Source: Lasioglossum baleicum (taxonomy: Eukaryota > Arthropoda > Insecta > Hymenoptera > Halictidae). From it: DNA of 64,000 nt. The translations under genes were made by a program, and so were the position numbers. Under the pieces are notes generated by a model. The model worked only from the letters and a program-made list of their open reading frames with translations. It had not been told where the DNA came from and searched no databases. The DNA is taken from the NCBI RefSeq assembly GCF_051020765.1, contig NC_134936.1:17560618-17624617 (forward strand). The letters run 5' to 3'. This document shows positions 46,906 to 56,650 of the stretch, one piece after another; position 1 is the stretch's first letter, and the number at the start of each line of letters is the position of its first letter.

Positions 46906-49633
46906 ATGAATCTCGTTTCCACGATAATCTTGGCATCCCTCGTGTGCCTGGTGTTTCTCGTGTACCTCTTCGATAGGAGCCGAAAGAAGGTGGCGCGTCG
47001 GCTTCCTCCCGGGCCTTGGCAATTTCCGATCGTCGGATACCTTCCGCGGATCGACACGAAGAACCCGCACGAATCCCTGACGAAATTGGTCAGGAGCTAC
47101 GGTCCTGTCTGCGGGCTTCGCATGGGTTCCGTCTACACCGTTCTCCTCTCGGACCCTCGACTGATCAAGCAGACTTTTGCGCAAGATGCGTGTACCGGTA
47201 GAGCGCCGTTGTATCTCACTCATGGAATTATGCAAGGATACGGTAAGAGCATGATCGATGCGCAAATCGGAGCAGAGATAAAGACGAGAGACTATTTCAT
47301 GCGGCTTTTTCGTTTGTTGGTCCGCAGGGCTGGTCTGCGCGGAGGGAGACCGATGGAAAGATCAGAGGAAATTCGTCAGCACTTGCCTGAGGAATTTCGG
47401 CATGGTGAAGCACGAAGGCTCCAGGCGAGACAAGCTGGAGGAAAGAATATCCAACGCTGTGGACGAATGTGTATCGGTTCGTATACTCGAAATGTTCAAT
47501 CTTTCTCTCGACGTTAGTTAGGCAATTTGTAAGGACGTTCATAGAAACTCGGACAACGTTCGTTGAACGGACCAATCGATCCCCTGGACACGCTCCATCA
47601 TTGCATGGGCAACCTGGTGAACGATATCGTTTTTGGGAAAACCTACCAGGAAGACGATCAAGTGTGGAAGTGGCTCAGGCACTTGCAAGAAGAAGGCGTC
47701 AAGCATATCGGCATCGCTGGACCGTTGAACTTCTTGCCTCTCCTCAGGTACTCGTTTCGCTCTCTGCTCCGGTCTTGGCAGCTTGTTGTTCTAGCTTTCG
47801 CACTCCAAATTCACCCTTTTGCAAATTAATTTTGTCCTTTTAACACTAGAACTACCGAGCACTAAACGCAGTTGGCATACATCGCCTTGCAATAATGACA
47901 AACTTGCATTTATTTAGATCTCGTACCAGTTTTGTTTAAATAAATACTTGAATAGAGAAGTTCACTAAGAAATTTTCTCAGGAAAGCGTATTTATAATCT
48001 TAATATTTCTAAGAGAATAAATCAGGAGCAAGTCATTTTGACTCATCCGGTTGATCTAGTGTCAAGTAAGTTTTTGTACGAAAGATCAAGTTAAATGTAA
48101 ATGAATGGGTGAAATTGATTTGCAAAGCGATGAACTTGAAGTGCACCTACAATAAACGTTTGCCAGGTATTTACCGCGATACGGCGAAATGATACGGTCA
48201 ATCGTCGACGGGAAGAACAAGTCCCACGAAGTATACCGCGGCATACTGGAAGAGCATCGTAGCCAGAGAGCTAACAGTGACGCGACATCCCCTCGTTTGG
48301 AGAACGAGAGCTTCTTAGCAGCGTTCGATGAACAAATGGAAAAGGAAAATTCTACCGAAAATAGTTATTACACGGAACCTCAACTCTTCCATCTGTTGGC
48401 CGACCTGTTCGGCGCTGGAACCGACACAACTTTGACTACCCTACGTTGGTTTGTTCTGTTCGTGGCTGCCCATCCGAAGGAACAGGTACGTCTCGTCAAA
48501 CGTGTTCCTCGTCTATCGAACGTACTCGAGCGATGCGACTATTTCTAGGAGAAGCTCCAACAGGAGATGGATCGATGTTTAAACAAAACGGAAGACCCGA
48601 GCTTGAAGGACAGACCCTCGATGCCACGCCTCGAAGCCGCCCTCGCCGAAGTGCAGAGACTCCGCAGCGTCACGCCGTTGGGTATTCCTCACGGAACATT
48701 GGAGGTGAGAACATCGATTATACAATGCTTATTATTAGACTGCGGATCTTTATGCAGTTATTAAAAAATGCTGGAGTATCAAATTCGACAAAATTTAGTG
48801 CGATTTTTATTCGATTTGGATTTATTGGGTTGGAAAATAAGTACGCTCGGTTTTTTAGAGTGGAATTAAACGCAAAAACCGCACTAACTTATTTGCCAAC
48901 CCAATACAAACGTTATTACCAATAGAAATAGAATTTTATTGGGCACCACTCTCATAAAATTCGCCTGCAAAAATTGAAAATTGCAGAAACACCCGCAGTC
49001 TGCTTATTATTGTGTTCTCGCGTGTGTTCTTAATATTTTGGAAAATTGGCCGCGTCAGGACACTACGATCGGCGGATACGACGTGCCGAAGGGCGCCATG
49101 ATCGTGCCGATGCAGTGGGCCGTCCACACCGACCCGGCTTACTGGCAGGATCCTCTCGAATTTCGTCCCGACAGATTCCTCACGAAGGATGGCAGTTTCT
49201 TCAAACCGGACTCGTTTCTGCCCTTCCAAAGCGGTAACTATTAGGTTGGAGGCAAAGTTCTGTCGTATTTGAAAGAAAACGTTAAAACCAGCAATATTAC
49301 CTGCGTGTTGAAAACACGACAGAACTTTCCCTCCGACCTAATATGCATTTATGCACCCCTAAACTTGTCTCTTCGATCTTCGGGTTCCGATAACGATCGA
49401 CGAATTCCAAGGAGCTCGAAGCGCACGTTTCGATCACAGATTCGATTACAGGGAAACGCGTGTGCGTCGGGGAGGAACTTGCCAGGATGATATTGTTCCT
49501 GTTCGCTGGGAAGATTCTTCGAAGGTTCGACGTATCGGTGCCATCGGACGATACTATCGATCTCGAGGGCGACTCTGGCATCACGCTGGTTCCGAAACCT
49601 CACCGATTGATGTTCGTCGAGAGATGCCGGTGA
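46906..49633 (+). CDS. phm: Cytochrome P450 CYP306A1 (Phantom), ecdysteroid 25-hydroxylase
   Basis: Exons 46906-47242, 47328-47476, 47545-47747, 48167-48485, 48549-48704, 49059-49233 and 49452-49633 join in frame to 506 residues. There is an N-terminal membrane anchor (MNLVSTIILASLVCLVFLVY) and a proline hinge RRLPPGPWQFPIVGYLP. The I-helix is LFGAGTDTTLTT, the K-helix ExxR is EVQRLRS, the meander is FRPDRF, and the heme loop is PFQSGKRVCVGEELA with ligand Cys451. It is a microsomal P450 acting in the ecdysone biosynthetic pathway. The specific CYP306A1 call rests on sequence style (SYGPVCGLRMGSVYTVLLSD) and on linkage to CYP18A1, a known conserved pairing of these paralogues. Start is ATG 46906. 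Introns 5 and 6 are largely transposon sequence. Poly(A) signals AATAAA occur at 49698 and 49741. Confidence 0.88.
48736..49002. mobile_element. hAT-like MITE family A in phantom intron 5
   Basis: It begins TAGACTGCGGATCTTTATGC and ends CCCGCAGTCTG. A perfect 8-bp duplication CTTATTAT flanks it (48728-48735 and 49003-49010). It carries a nested mariner-type element and occupies about three quarters of the 354-bp intron. Confidence 0.85.
48825..48904. mobile_element. 80-bp mariner-type MITE nested in the family A element
   Basis: It begins TTGGGTTGGAAAATAAGT and ends ACTTATTTGCCAACCCAA, with TA on each side (48823-48824 and 48905-48906). The end matches the well-known TTGGGTTGGCAA type of mariner terminus. 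Its insertion postdates the host element. Confidence 0.85.
49241..49341. mobile_element. Mariner-type MITE in phantom intron 6
   Basis: It begins TTAGGTTGGAGGCAAAGTTC and ends GAACTTTCCCTCCGACCTAA, with TA on both sides (49239-49240 and 49342-49343). It starts 7 bp after the donor of the 218-bp intron. Confidence 0.85.
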
Positions 49634-49697
49634 TCGAGATCATTTCCGCTGCGATACAATTTGTATTCCTTTTACCAAGTAATTCTGTTGCGCCACG

Positions 49698-49746
49698 AAT
49701 AAATCATGTTCGATTCGTGCTCGCCGAGACCGTGTTATTCAATAAA
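49698..49746 (+). terminator. phm: Poly(A) signals of phantom
   Basis: AATAAA occurs at 49698-49703 and again at 49741-49746, 65 and 108 bp after the stop codon. Either could direct 3' end formation. Confidence 0.55.
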
Positions 49747-50784
49747 ATAAATGAAATATGACACTGAGAGACATTCGTACCACACATACTTACAACCGTA
49801 CGCATACGTGCCTTGCACGTACACGAGGAAAGCATGGATTTGGCGCGGGAGAGTCAGCGAATCGAGCTTACGCAACTTTAGTTTCGCCGGTACCGATCGG
49901 CCCGGACCGGATTCGGAACATCGTTGACCGAATATAGCCGAGGTCTCGCTATTCGTCGAATCATTGAAACGCTCGGTTTCGCTCGGTCGCGCAGTGGGCC
50001 AATTCTAGCGACGAATAATGCAAAAATTAAATGTCCTCGGAGTCGAAAAATTTTTCTTTCACCTGCGCTCCAGGTGATTATTATAAAATAATGAATAGAC
50101 ATGTCCACAGAAAACAGATTAGAGCACTGCACGTCCCCCAGGAAACCGTGCAACGTTTGTTCGAAACATTTTTTGGTGCAACAAATAACTTACGAGTATA
50201 TCGCGCGTGGGTGGGAATGGTTGTGGAAGGAAGTAGAAACACGCCCAACTCGAGAAACAACAGCTTTAATCGTAAGAAAAGGGAACAACATTAAATAACA
50301 TTGATTCGCGGTTGGCGGGTGAACACACTAGAGAGCGGTAGTCCTCGTTTCGAGCATACCGCGCTTAACTTTCTTACTATGGATCACGATCGAAGCATCG
50401 ACACGGTGTCTCGCGGGTGGTACCCGCGCCTCTGTACAATACCAAACAAAGAAGGAAATATAATGTCGTCGAAGCTTCGTCCGTGGTCCACGATTCGCGT
50501 TACAAAGTCTTTGGAAATGCTTTTAACGATCGCGATATCACATGGATCCCAAAGATCCAGCGTCCTAAATTCGTGATTCACAGCCTTAATTTTTGTTCGC
50601 GTTGTAGATTTTCAATTTCTCTACATGCTACCTAATCTAACGATTTACAATACACGTAAGTACTTGCGTGGGCGTGTCGCTGAAACTTTCACGAGATTCA
50701 CCGTTTCAAGTGAAAATCCACGCTCGTTGTACGCGGCCCTATCGATCGAAACTATTCCGATTTGATCGCACAAATACTTACAAA

Positions 50785-50982
50785 CAGGGAGTTCCAACTT
50801 GTTCCCCTCTGAGAGCTGCGAGGTCCCCACCATCAATTAAACCTCTCCCCACTGCTAAGAACAGCCGGGGAGGGGAACGGGGACGAGGTTCTACGGCAGC
50901 GATGAAGCGTAAAAATCGGGGTAGAACCTAAGCGGGGAACGTGTCTTGTATGACTCGCGAGCTACAAGTTGGAACTCCCTGG
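50785..50982. mobile_element. hAT-type MITE (CAGGG terminus), 198 bp
   Basis: It begins CAGGGAGTTCCAACTTGT and ends ACAAGTTGGAACTCCCTGG. A perfect 8-bp duplication CTTACAAA flanks it (50777-50784 and 50983-50990). CAGGG-type ends and an 8-bp duplication are typical of hAT elements. Confidence 0.88.
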
Positions 50983-51244
50983 CTTACAAACACGGTTTCG
51001 TTTCCGGACGGTAAAACAAAGAGATCTCGGGACCTGTCCCGAGGGAATGGTCCCGCGACCATTTGCGAACTTACTAGCTTACATGTATGTATACATATGC
51101 ACACGTATATACACGCGTATGGTACAAGTATGTACAAGTTTGAAACACGCTCGTTAGACCGCTTTGTGTCGCAACTTATCGATCTAACTGAATATTTTAT
51201 TCTACTACGATACTCATCTTTTTGCAGTTAGTACTATCATTTGT

Positions 51245-51330
51245 CGTTGTGTGTTGCTGTTGCTGCTATTATTATCGTTAATATTATTATTGTTGTTGTT
51301 GTTACTATTATCCTCTTAATATTGTTATTA
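51245..51330 (+). repeat. TTG/ATT/GTT trinucleotide repeats
   Basis: Interspersed GTTGCTGTT, ATTATTATT and TTGTTGTTGTTG runs; related interrupted ATT and GTT units extend weakly to about 51400. Confidence 0.8.
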
Positions 51331-51611
51331 TTAGTGTCATATCTATTCTTAATTTCCTGTTATCGCTTTCGCAACATTATCTCTGTTATTGTTACTATCT
51401 GCTGATTGGATTTGTTTGTTGCTTTCGGTCGCGTTATATACACATCTTGTCCCTCGTCGCGCGCGAGACAGCGTCATGATTGCGATCCCTGAACGAATCG
51501 TTGTTATTTATCGTATTCGATCCAGCATTCGGTTCTTTTCAATTTTCTAAGCGATTAACGACTACGCGCGAATAAATAGTAAGTGAAACGAAGGGTCGTC
51601 CAACTTTTATA

Positions 51612-51702
51612 TCAGGTTGTTCGGAAGGTCTTCAATTGTTCGAAGAATTTGCGATTTTTCAGGCAACTCAACCCTTCGAACTCGGAGCTACGAACGACCT
51701 GA
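51612..51702. mobile_element. Mariner-type mini-element between the P450 genes
   Basis: It begins TCAGGTTGTTCGGAAGG and ends GAACGACCTGA, with TA on both sides (51610-51611 and 51703-51704). Length is 91 bp. Confidence 0.7.
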
Positions 51703-51825
51703 TACAATGTCTTTTGAGTTTCCGTAAATCTGAAGGCGAGAGACCGAGACCGAGTCTGGGTTAGGAACGACTACCGTGCTCCGTTTGATCGTTGCGGAGC
51801 GAACGACAAAAACCGCGGCGAGTCC

Positions 51826-54800
51826 TCACTGGCTGCCGATTGTATTCCGTGAAACGGCACCCGGGGGTATCGGATCGGTGCTCGCGTCTTCGATAAGCTC
51901 GAGATTTCTCGGTACTAGGCAAACGTGAAAGGGATCGGGCGTGACGGTAGCACCGGCGTTACCGCGCAAACTCGGCAACGATGCTCCATCCGGCGATCTC
52001 ACTTGAAAAGTATGCATCAACGAGCTGAAGAACAAAAACAATTCCATACGCGCTAACACATCACCGAGACACATTCGTCTGCCGACACCGAACGGCATAA
52101 AGTATTCCGGTTTGTGGACTTTACCTTCGGCCGAGAGAAATCGACTCGGTCGAAACTCCTCGGGCGCCTCCCAAAGTTTCGTGTCCATGTGTACCGCGTG
52201 CAGCAAAGGCACCACTTGCGACCCAGCCGGGATTGTATAACCATCTAACGTCACGTCCCTGAAATCAATTGTACGATTTCCAAATTTATTCATTGTACTT
52301 TCCTTTTCTCTCACGCTTTCCCCCTTTCCCTTTCCACTATCTTCGTCCCTTTACCTCTCCGCCGACCTGCAACCCCGAGCCCGTTCTTCGTAGATCGTTT
52401 TCCCCGTAACTTTCTTTTCCTTTCCCTTCGCATTTCAATGATTTTCCAGAAGACTGGGAGAATGGCACTTTCTCCTGTCTTTGTCCCTTTACCCTCACCC
52501 GACCATTCTACCTGCTTTCCTGTCCCTCAACCTTCAACCCCGAGCCCTTCCTTCCTAGATTTTAATGATTTTCCCGAAGACTGGGAGAATAATTACCGTG
52601 TGGTTGCGTGAGTGGTCCCCAGCGGCACCACGCTCGATCTCCGCAGCACTTCGAGTATCGTCGCTTCCGTGATCGGAAGGAAAGGCAGATCCTTCAGAGC
52701 TGGCAACCTAGAACTGCCTACCACTTGATCCAATTCCTCCTGCACCGCGGTTGCCGCTTCTGGATGATGCAGCATCAAAATGATCGCCCATTCCAGCGTG
52801 GTTTTGATGGTCTCCATGCCGGCAGAGAACAAGTCTCCGAGAATCTGTTGCATCTGTCGATCTGGTTGGAAACAAGAAACGGTACAAGAATGTAAAGCAA
52901 GTGCGACGCGCAGAAAACTATGAAGAAGAGAATATATAACAATGAATATTACTCACCATGATTCTTCCCTTGAAACAGCATCGCCGCCCGACCTTCACCC
53001 TTCGCTTTCTCGATCTCGAGCAGATACGTGTCCACCAAGTCTCGAACCGTGCCTTCGTTAAACGTTGCTCGATGCTGGTCGAGAGCCTCCTGGTAAAAGT
53101 CCGCCATCTCTGTCAGATTCTCCGCTAATTTGTTCCGTACCTTTTGCAGACACGGCAGGTAACGCATCACAGGAATAAAGTTCACTGCGACCATGCTCCC
53201 GAACAGTTTGAACCCCTCCTCGATCAGATGCATGAATCGACTGAATCTGGTGTCGCCGTGCTGGAAACGCACTCCCATCAAGATCGAACAAATCACGTTG
53301 CTAACCGACATTCCGAGAGACGCTGAAACATCCATCGGTGCACCTTGCCGCGACGCCAGTCCTCGAAGCAACGTCTTAACCTCGCGCTACAAAATACAAA
53401 CGAACGTGTTTCACTTTCTCGAACGATAACCAACAACCGATCGACGAAGAAAGGTCGATAACGGTCTGGCTTAGTGTTGTATAAAGCTCGAGTCTTCGAA
53501 GCTCCAGAGCTCAGTATAAAGACTAAGTTTCTATAGAAGAACTCTTTAAGACTGAGCTCTGGAGCTTCGAAGATTCGAGCTTTATAACAACACTAGTCTG
53601 GCTAGTCCAGTGGTCGGCAAACTGCGGCTCTTTGGCTACTCGAGTGCGGCCCTTCCACGGATAAAGTGTTCAAAATTAATTAATTTAAGGCAATTTTCGA
53701 TCAATCAATGTGTTACATCTAGACAGTGGACTTTATGCATTTATGACAAAAATGAGGAGGTGTAATTTAAAACGGTAAAAAGATTAGAAGAATTTAAAAG
53801 TACTAAAATACATTTCCATTTCACTCCAGTTATCCGCTGTCCAGTTACATCTAAATTCAAAAGAGCAATTTCTACTCTGTTTTGATCGATAAATAAGATT
53901 CGATATCTGGTTTTACTCAGTGTACGTAGTTTTAACCAACTTGTAAAGAAAATTATTCATGTACAAATGCTGCTGGTACGTGGCTCTTTCGACCAACGAG
54001 TTTGCCGATCGCTGGGCTAGTCCGACAACGAGCAGTCCGAGGAGCGACGAACCCGAAAACCCATGAGAAAGAGAGAAGATAAGACATCTATCTACAAGGT
54101 GCGCTCACCATGATTCTCGATTCCATAACTTTCTTTCCACCACCCATATAGGTCATGCCGAAGCTCCTGAGTTTATCGTGAAGAAATTTTCTTTGCTCTT
54201 TCCACATAGCACCCTCGGTGTTGATAATACCTACGAGAGAAAAAAAAGGATCCTTCTAATCTTTCGAACTCGAGAGAAACGAGCGTTCAAACGTGGTTGA
54301 AGTGTGCACGCGACGAACAAGCATTGTGCAAACAAATACAACAACAACGGAATCGAAAAAGATTGGTGACGCGGAAAATTCGATCTAGAGGAGAGATAAC
54401 GAAACGGTGGAAGGTGAAAGAAAGGCAGGCTTCGACGAGGGAGGGAAGAAAAAGAAAGAGAGACAGGTCGAGGGTAAAACAAAAGAGAAAGGCCGCCGTT
54501 TTTAACCTTCGAGAGATCCGTATCGAACGCGAGAAGTTAAAAATCCGAGACACTGGACGAAATGGCGCGAAAACTCCACCGATGCAAGGTCGCGAGAACG
54601 TTGATTATCAGCGAGATGTGCGAACAAGAGATTAAGATACAGAGAGACAGGGATAGAGAGAGATAGAGAATTAGACAAAGTGTGGCATTCGATTTCACAC
54701 TTACCATATCCGCCGAGGATGTTGATGAACTCGGTATGCGGTCTTCCAGTGAATTCTTCTCGGCGAAACGTGTCGCGTATAGTGCGATGATCGCTGAGGA

Positions 54801-55077
54801 CGACTACGAGTTGCGTTCCTAATCGAGCACTGAACATCGGCCCGTACTTTTTCGCGAGTTCCCCGTATTGAAGATGAACGTCGCCCTTCAGGAACGGCAA
54901 ATAACCGAACACAGGCACGCCCCAAGGGCCTGGCGGCAAGGAACGGACGTATTTCAGCCATTGCAGACACCTTGCCACCAGTAGTACCGCCAAAAACACG
55001 AGACAGATACAGAGGACATCGATCCTGGTACCGCCCATCGCTTGCCAAGTCCACTGTGCTGCGTATTCTACCAGCAT
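51826..55077 (-). CDS. Cyp18a1: Cytochrome P450 CYP18A1, ecdysteroid 26-hydroxylase
   Basis: Minus-strand exons 54705-55077, 54109-54230, 52957-53386, 52597-52861 and 51826-52258 join in frame to 540 residues, the usual CYP18A1 length. There is an N-terminal anchor (DVLCICLVFLAVLLVARCL), a hinge RSLPPGPWGVPVFGYLP and a WKEQRKFL C-helix. The I-helix is DLFSAGMETIKTT, ExxR is EVLRRSS, the meander is FRPSRF, and the heme loop is MPFGVGRRMCLGDVLA with ligand Cys460. AGMETIKTT and FGVGRRMCLGDVLARMELF are strong CYP18A1 signatures. The enzyme inactivates 20-hydroxyecdysone and related steroids by 26-hydroxylation and further oxidation, and it is typically ecdysteroid-inducible. Start ATG at 55077 follows the family's usual long N-terminus. 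A TATA-like CTATATAAG lies about 730 bp upstream. The 722-bp intron 53387-54108 carries two fold-back MITEs. Confidence 0.94.
53472..53595. mobile_element. hAT-like fold-back MITE in Cyp18a1 intron
   Basis: It begins TAGTGTTGTATAAAGCTCGA and ends TCGAGCTTTATAACAACACTA. The arms continue as an almost perfect palindrome through CTTCGAAGCTCCAGAGCTCAG. A perfect 8-bp duplication GTCTGGCT flanks it (53464-53471 and 53596-53603). The near-intact palindrome suggests recent insertion. Confidence 0.9.
53720..53843. mobile_element. hAT-like MITE family A in Cyp18a1 intron
   Basis: It begins TAGACAGTGGACTTTATGC and ends TATCCGCTGTCCA. A perfect 8-bp duplication GTTACATC flanks it (53712-53719 and 53844-53851). 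Internal GACAAAAATGAGG matches other family A copies. Confidence 0.88.
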
Positions 55078-55808
55078 CGTGACAATCGGCCGTAACTTTC
55101 GACTGTCTCAATCCTTTCAGCTACCTTCTCGTCGGAAGTCTCCGGTTTTTAATGCTCTCAGATTTCCAACGACGAAGCTTGGAATCTTGAGTCTTGGATC
55201 TTGAATCTTGGTGCTTCTCTTTTTTACCTTGGTTCTCCTACATCTACTCGTTTCTTTCTTTTCCGGTCGTGTACCTCTGTGTTCTCTATATTATTCGTAC
55301 GAGAGAAGTTCTGACGTCTTCTCGATTTGTGAGGACGGACGACCAAGCCGATCGAGCTTTTCGCGTACGACCCTCGAGAAGGGAGACACGAACAGGAGTA
55401 TAGGTGAACGGTTACGGTGACTCGTCAGGTAATCATCGGAATCGATTATCCGATCGTAAGACGAATTGGGAGGTGACGAGGTAACGAGCGGTAGCCGGCG
55501 CGAGGAACGGAGGAGTTGACAGGACGAACGAACAGTTGGAGAAATGATCCTGGTGGTTGGATAGAAGGGTGAGAGATTGAGACGCGGATGAAAATGATGG
55601 AACTAGGGGTAGCGGACGAACAGAGAGACAGGAATAGAGACGAAGAAGGAAGGAGAAGAAGAAAGGAGTGAGAGAGAGAACGAGAGAAAAGAAAAAAAAG
55701 TCGGTCACCGCCGCAGCCGAATTTGCCGGCGCTCGCTGTATCGTAAGTCGTGCGAGCTACGTAAAGATTGAGTGTATACTAACATACACCTTCTTGTCCT
55801 TGCCCGTC

Positions 55809-55816
55809 TTATATAG
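55809..55816 (-). promoter_or_regulatory. Cyp18a1: TATA-like box upstream of Cyp18a1
   Basis: The minus strand reads GTCACTATATAAGACGGG, a close match to a strong TATA box. It lies about 730 bp before the start codon, so it requires a long 5' UTR or a 5' intron. Confidence 0.35.
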
Positions 55817-56014
55817 TGACTCATCGACTCGCACCGGCCCCCCAGCGACTCTAAATGGTCCCCCGGATGCCACCCAATTGCCCCCGGCAGTCCCCGACAG
55901 TCCCCGGACGTAGTGGGGCAACGGCACAAAGAGAAGCAGAGAGGAACGCGATGGAGAGGAAAAGAGTCGAGAAAGACGGTGGACAGAGCCGAACGGGTTA
56001 CACGACGAGCCGCG

Positions 56015-56085
56015 ACACGACGCGACGAGACGAGACGAGACGAGACGAGTCGAGACGAGACGACACGAGACGCGACGCGACCAGA
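56015..56085 (+). repeat. CGAGA pentamer minisatellite
   Basis: Successive CGAGA/CGACA units run for about 70 bp, creating Arg/Asp-rich artefact frames on one strand and Val/Ser-rich ones on the other. Confidence 0.85.
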
Positions 56086-56409
56086 CACCAGCCTTTACAG
56101 GTGGGGATAAAGCGTGGGCTCCTTATGTAAAGGGGTGGTGGATACTTCCGGCGAGGGTGCGAAGGCGGGCACCGTATTCCTCGGTCTCGTTGGTCAAAAA
56201 CCACGAGGACTCCTATCCAGTCGCGTCGGAGGGGATACAGGCCCCCTGCAGGGACTCGAAACTATCGGCGAGTAGTGGGGATCGCTACCACCAAACTCAA
56301 CGGTAAGTATCTCTTCGATTTACTCGCGAAGGATCCGCTTCGGAGATCGATCAGCTTCGCGCACTCGCTTCTTCCGACGATTTCCATTTGATAACCCCTC
56401 GCCGTATTC

Positions 56410-56650
56410 CTGCGGATCTTCATGCAAAATCAAAATTCTCTCGATTGCAGGAAATAGAAACCAAATGTTATTTCTTTTCTTGATGATTCTGTTGGGTTGG
56501 CAAGAAGTGATTCGTTGAAACTCATTACTTGAATGAAAAATCAATGATAGAGGAGAAATCATGTTGATATCTTCAGTTTTTTAAATTTTCCAACAATTCT
56601 GAAGTCCATCTACTCAATTTTCCTATAAATGCATAGAGATCCGCAGTGCA
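56410..56650. mobile_element. hAT-like MITE family A, truncated left end
   Basis: It starts within the family terminus at CTGCGGATCTTCATGC and ends GATCCGCAGTGCA. Both ends have drifted and no target duplication is evident. Confidence 0.6.

Larger units (their letters stand above)
49747..51825. other. Intergenic between the convergent P450 genes
   Basis: About 2.1 kb between the tail-to-tail phantom and Cyp18a1 stops. Beyond two MITEs and an ATT/GTT repeat I see no gene; open frames on both strands are short and lack domains. A TTTATT near 51195 could be a distal poly(A) signal for Cyp18a1. Confidence 0.5.
55078..56409. other. Cyp18a1 5' flank
   Basis: Upstream of the Cyp18a1 ATG lie a purine-rich tract (55600-55700), a TATA-like motif, runs of CCCCGG/CCCCCG (55840-55915) and a GAGAC array. 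No second coding gene was recognised. Confidence 0.4.
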
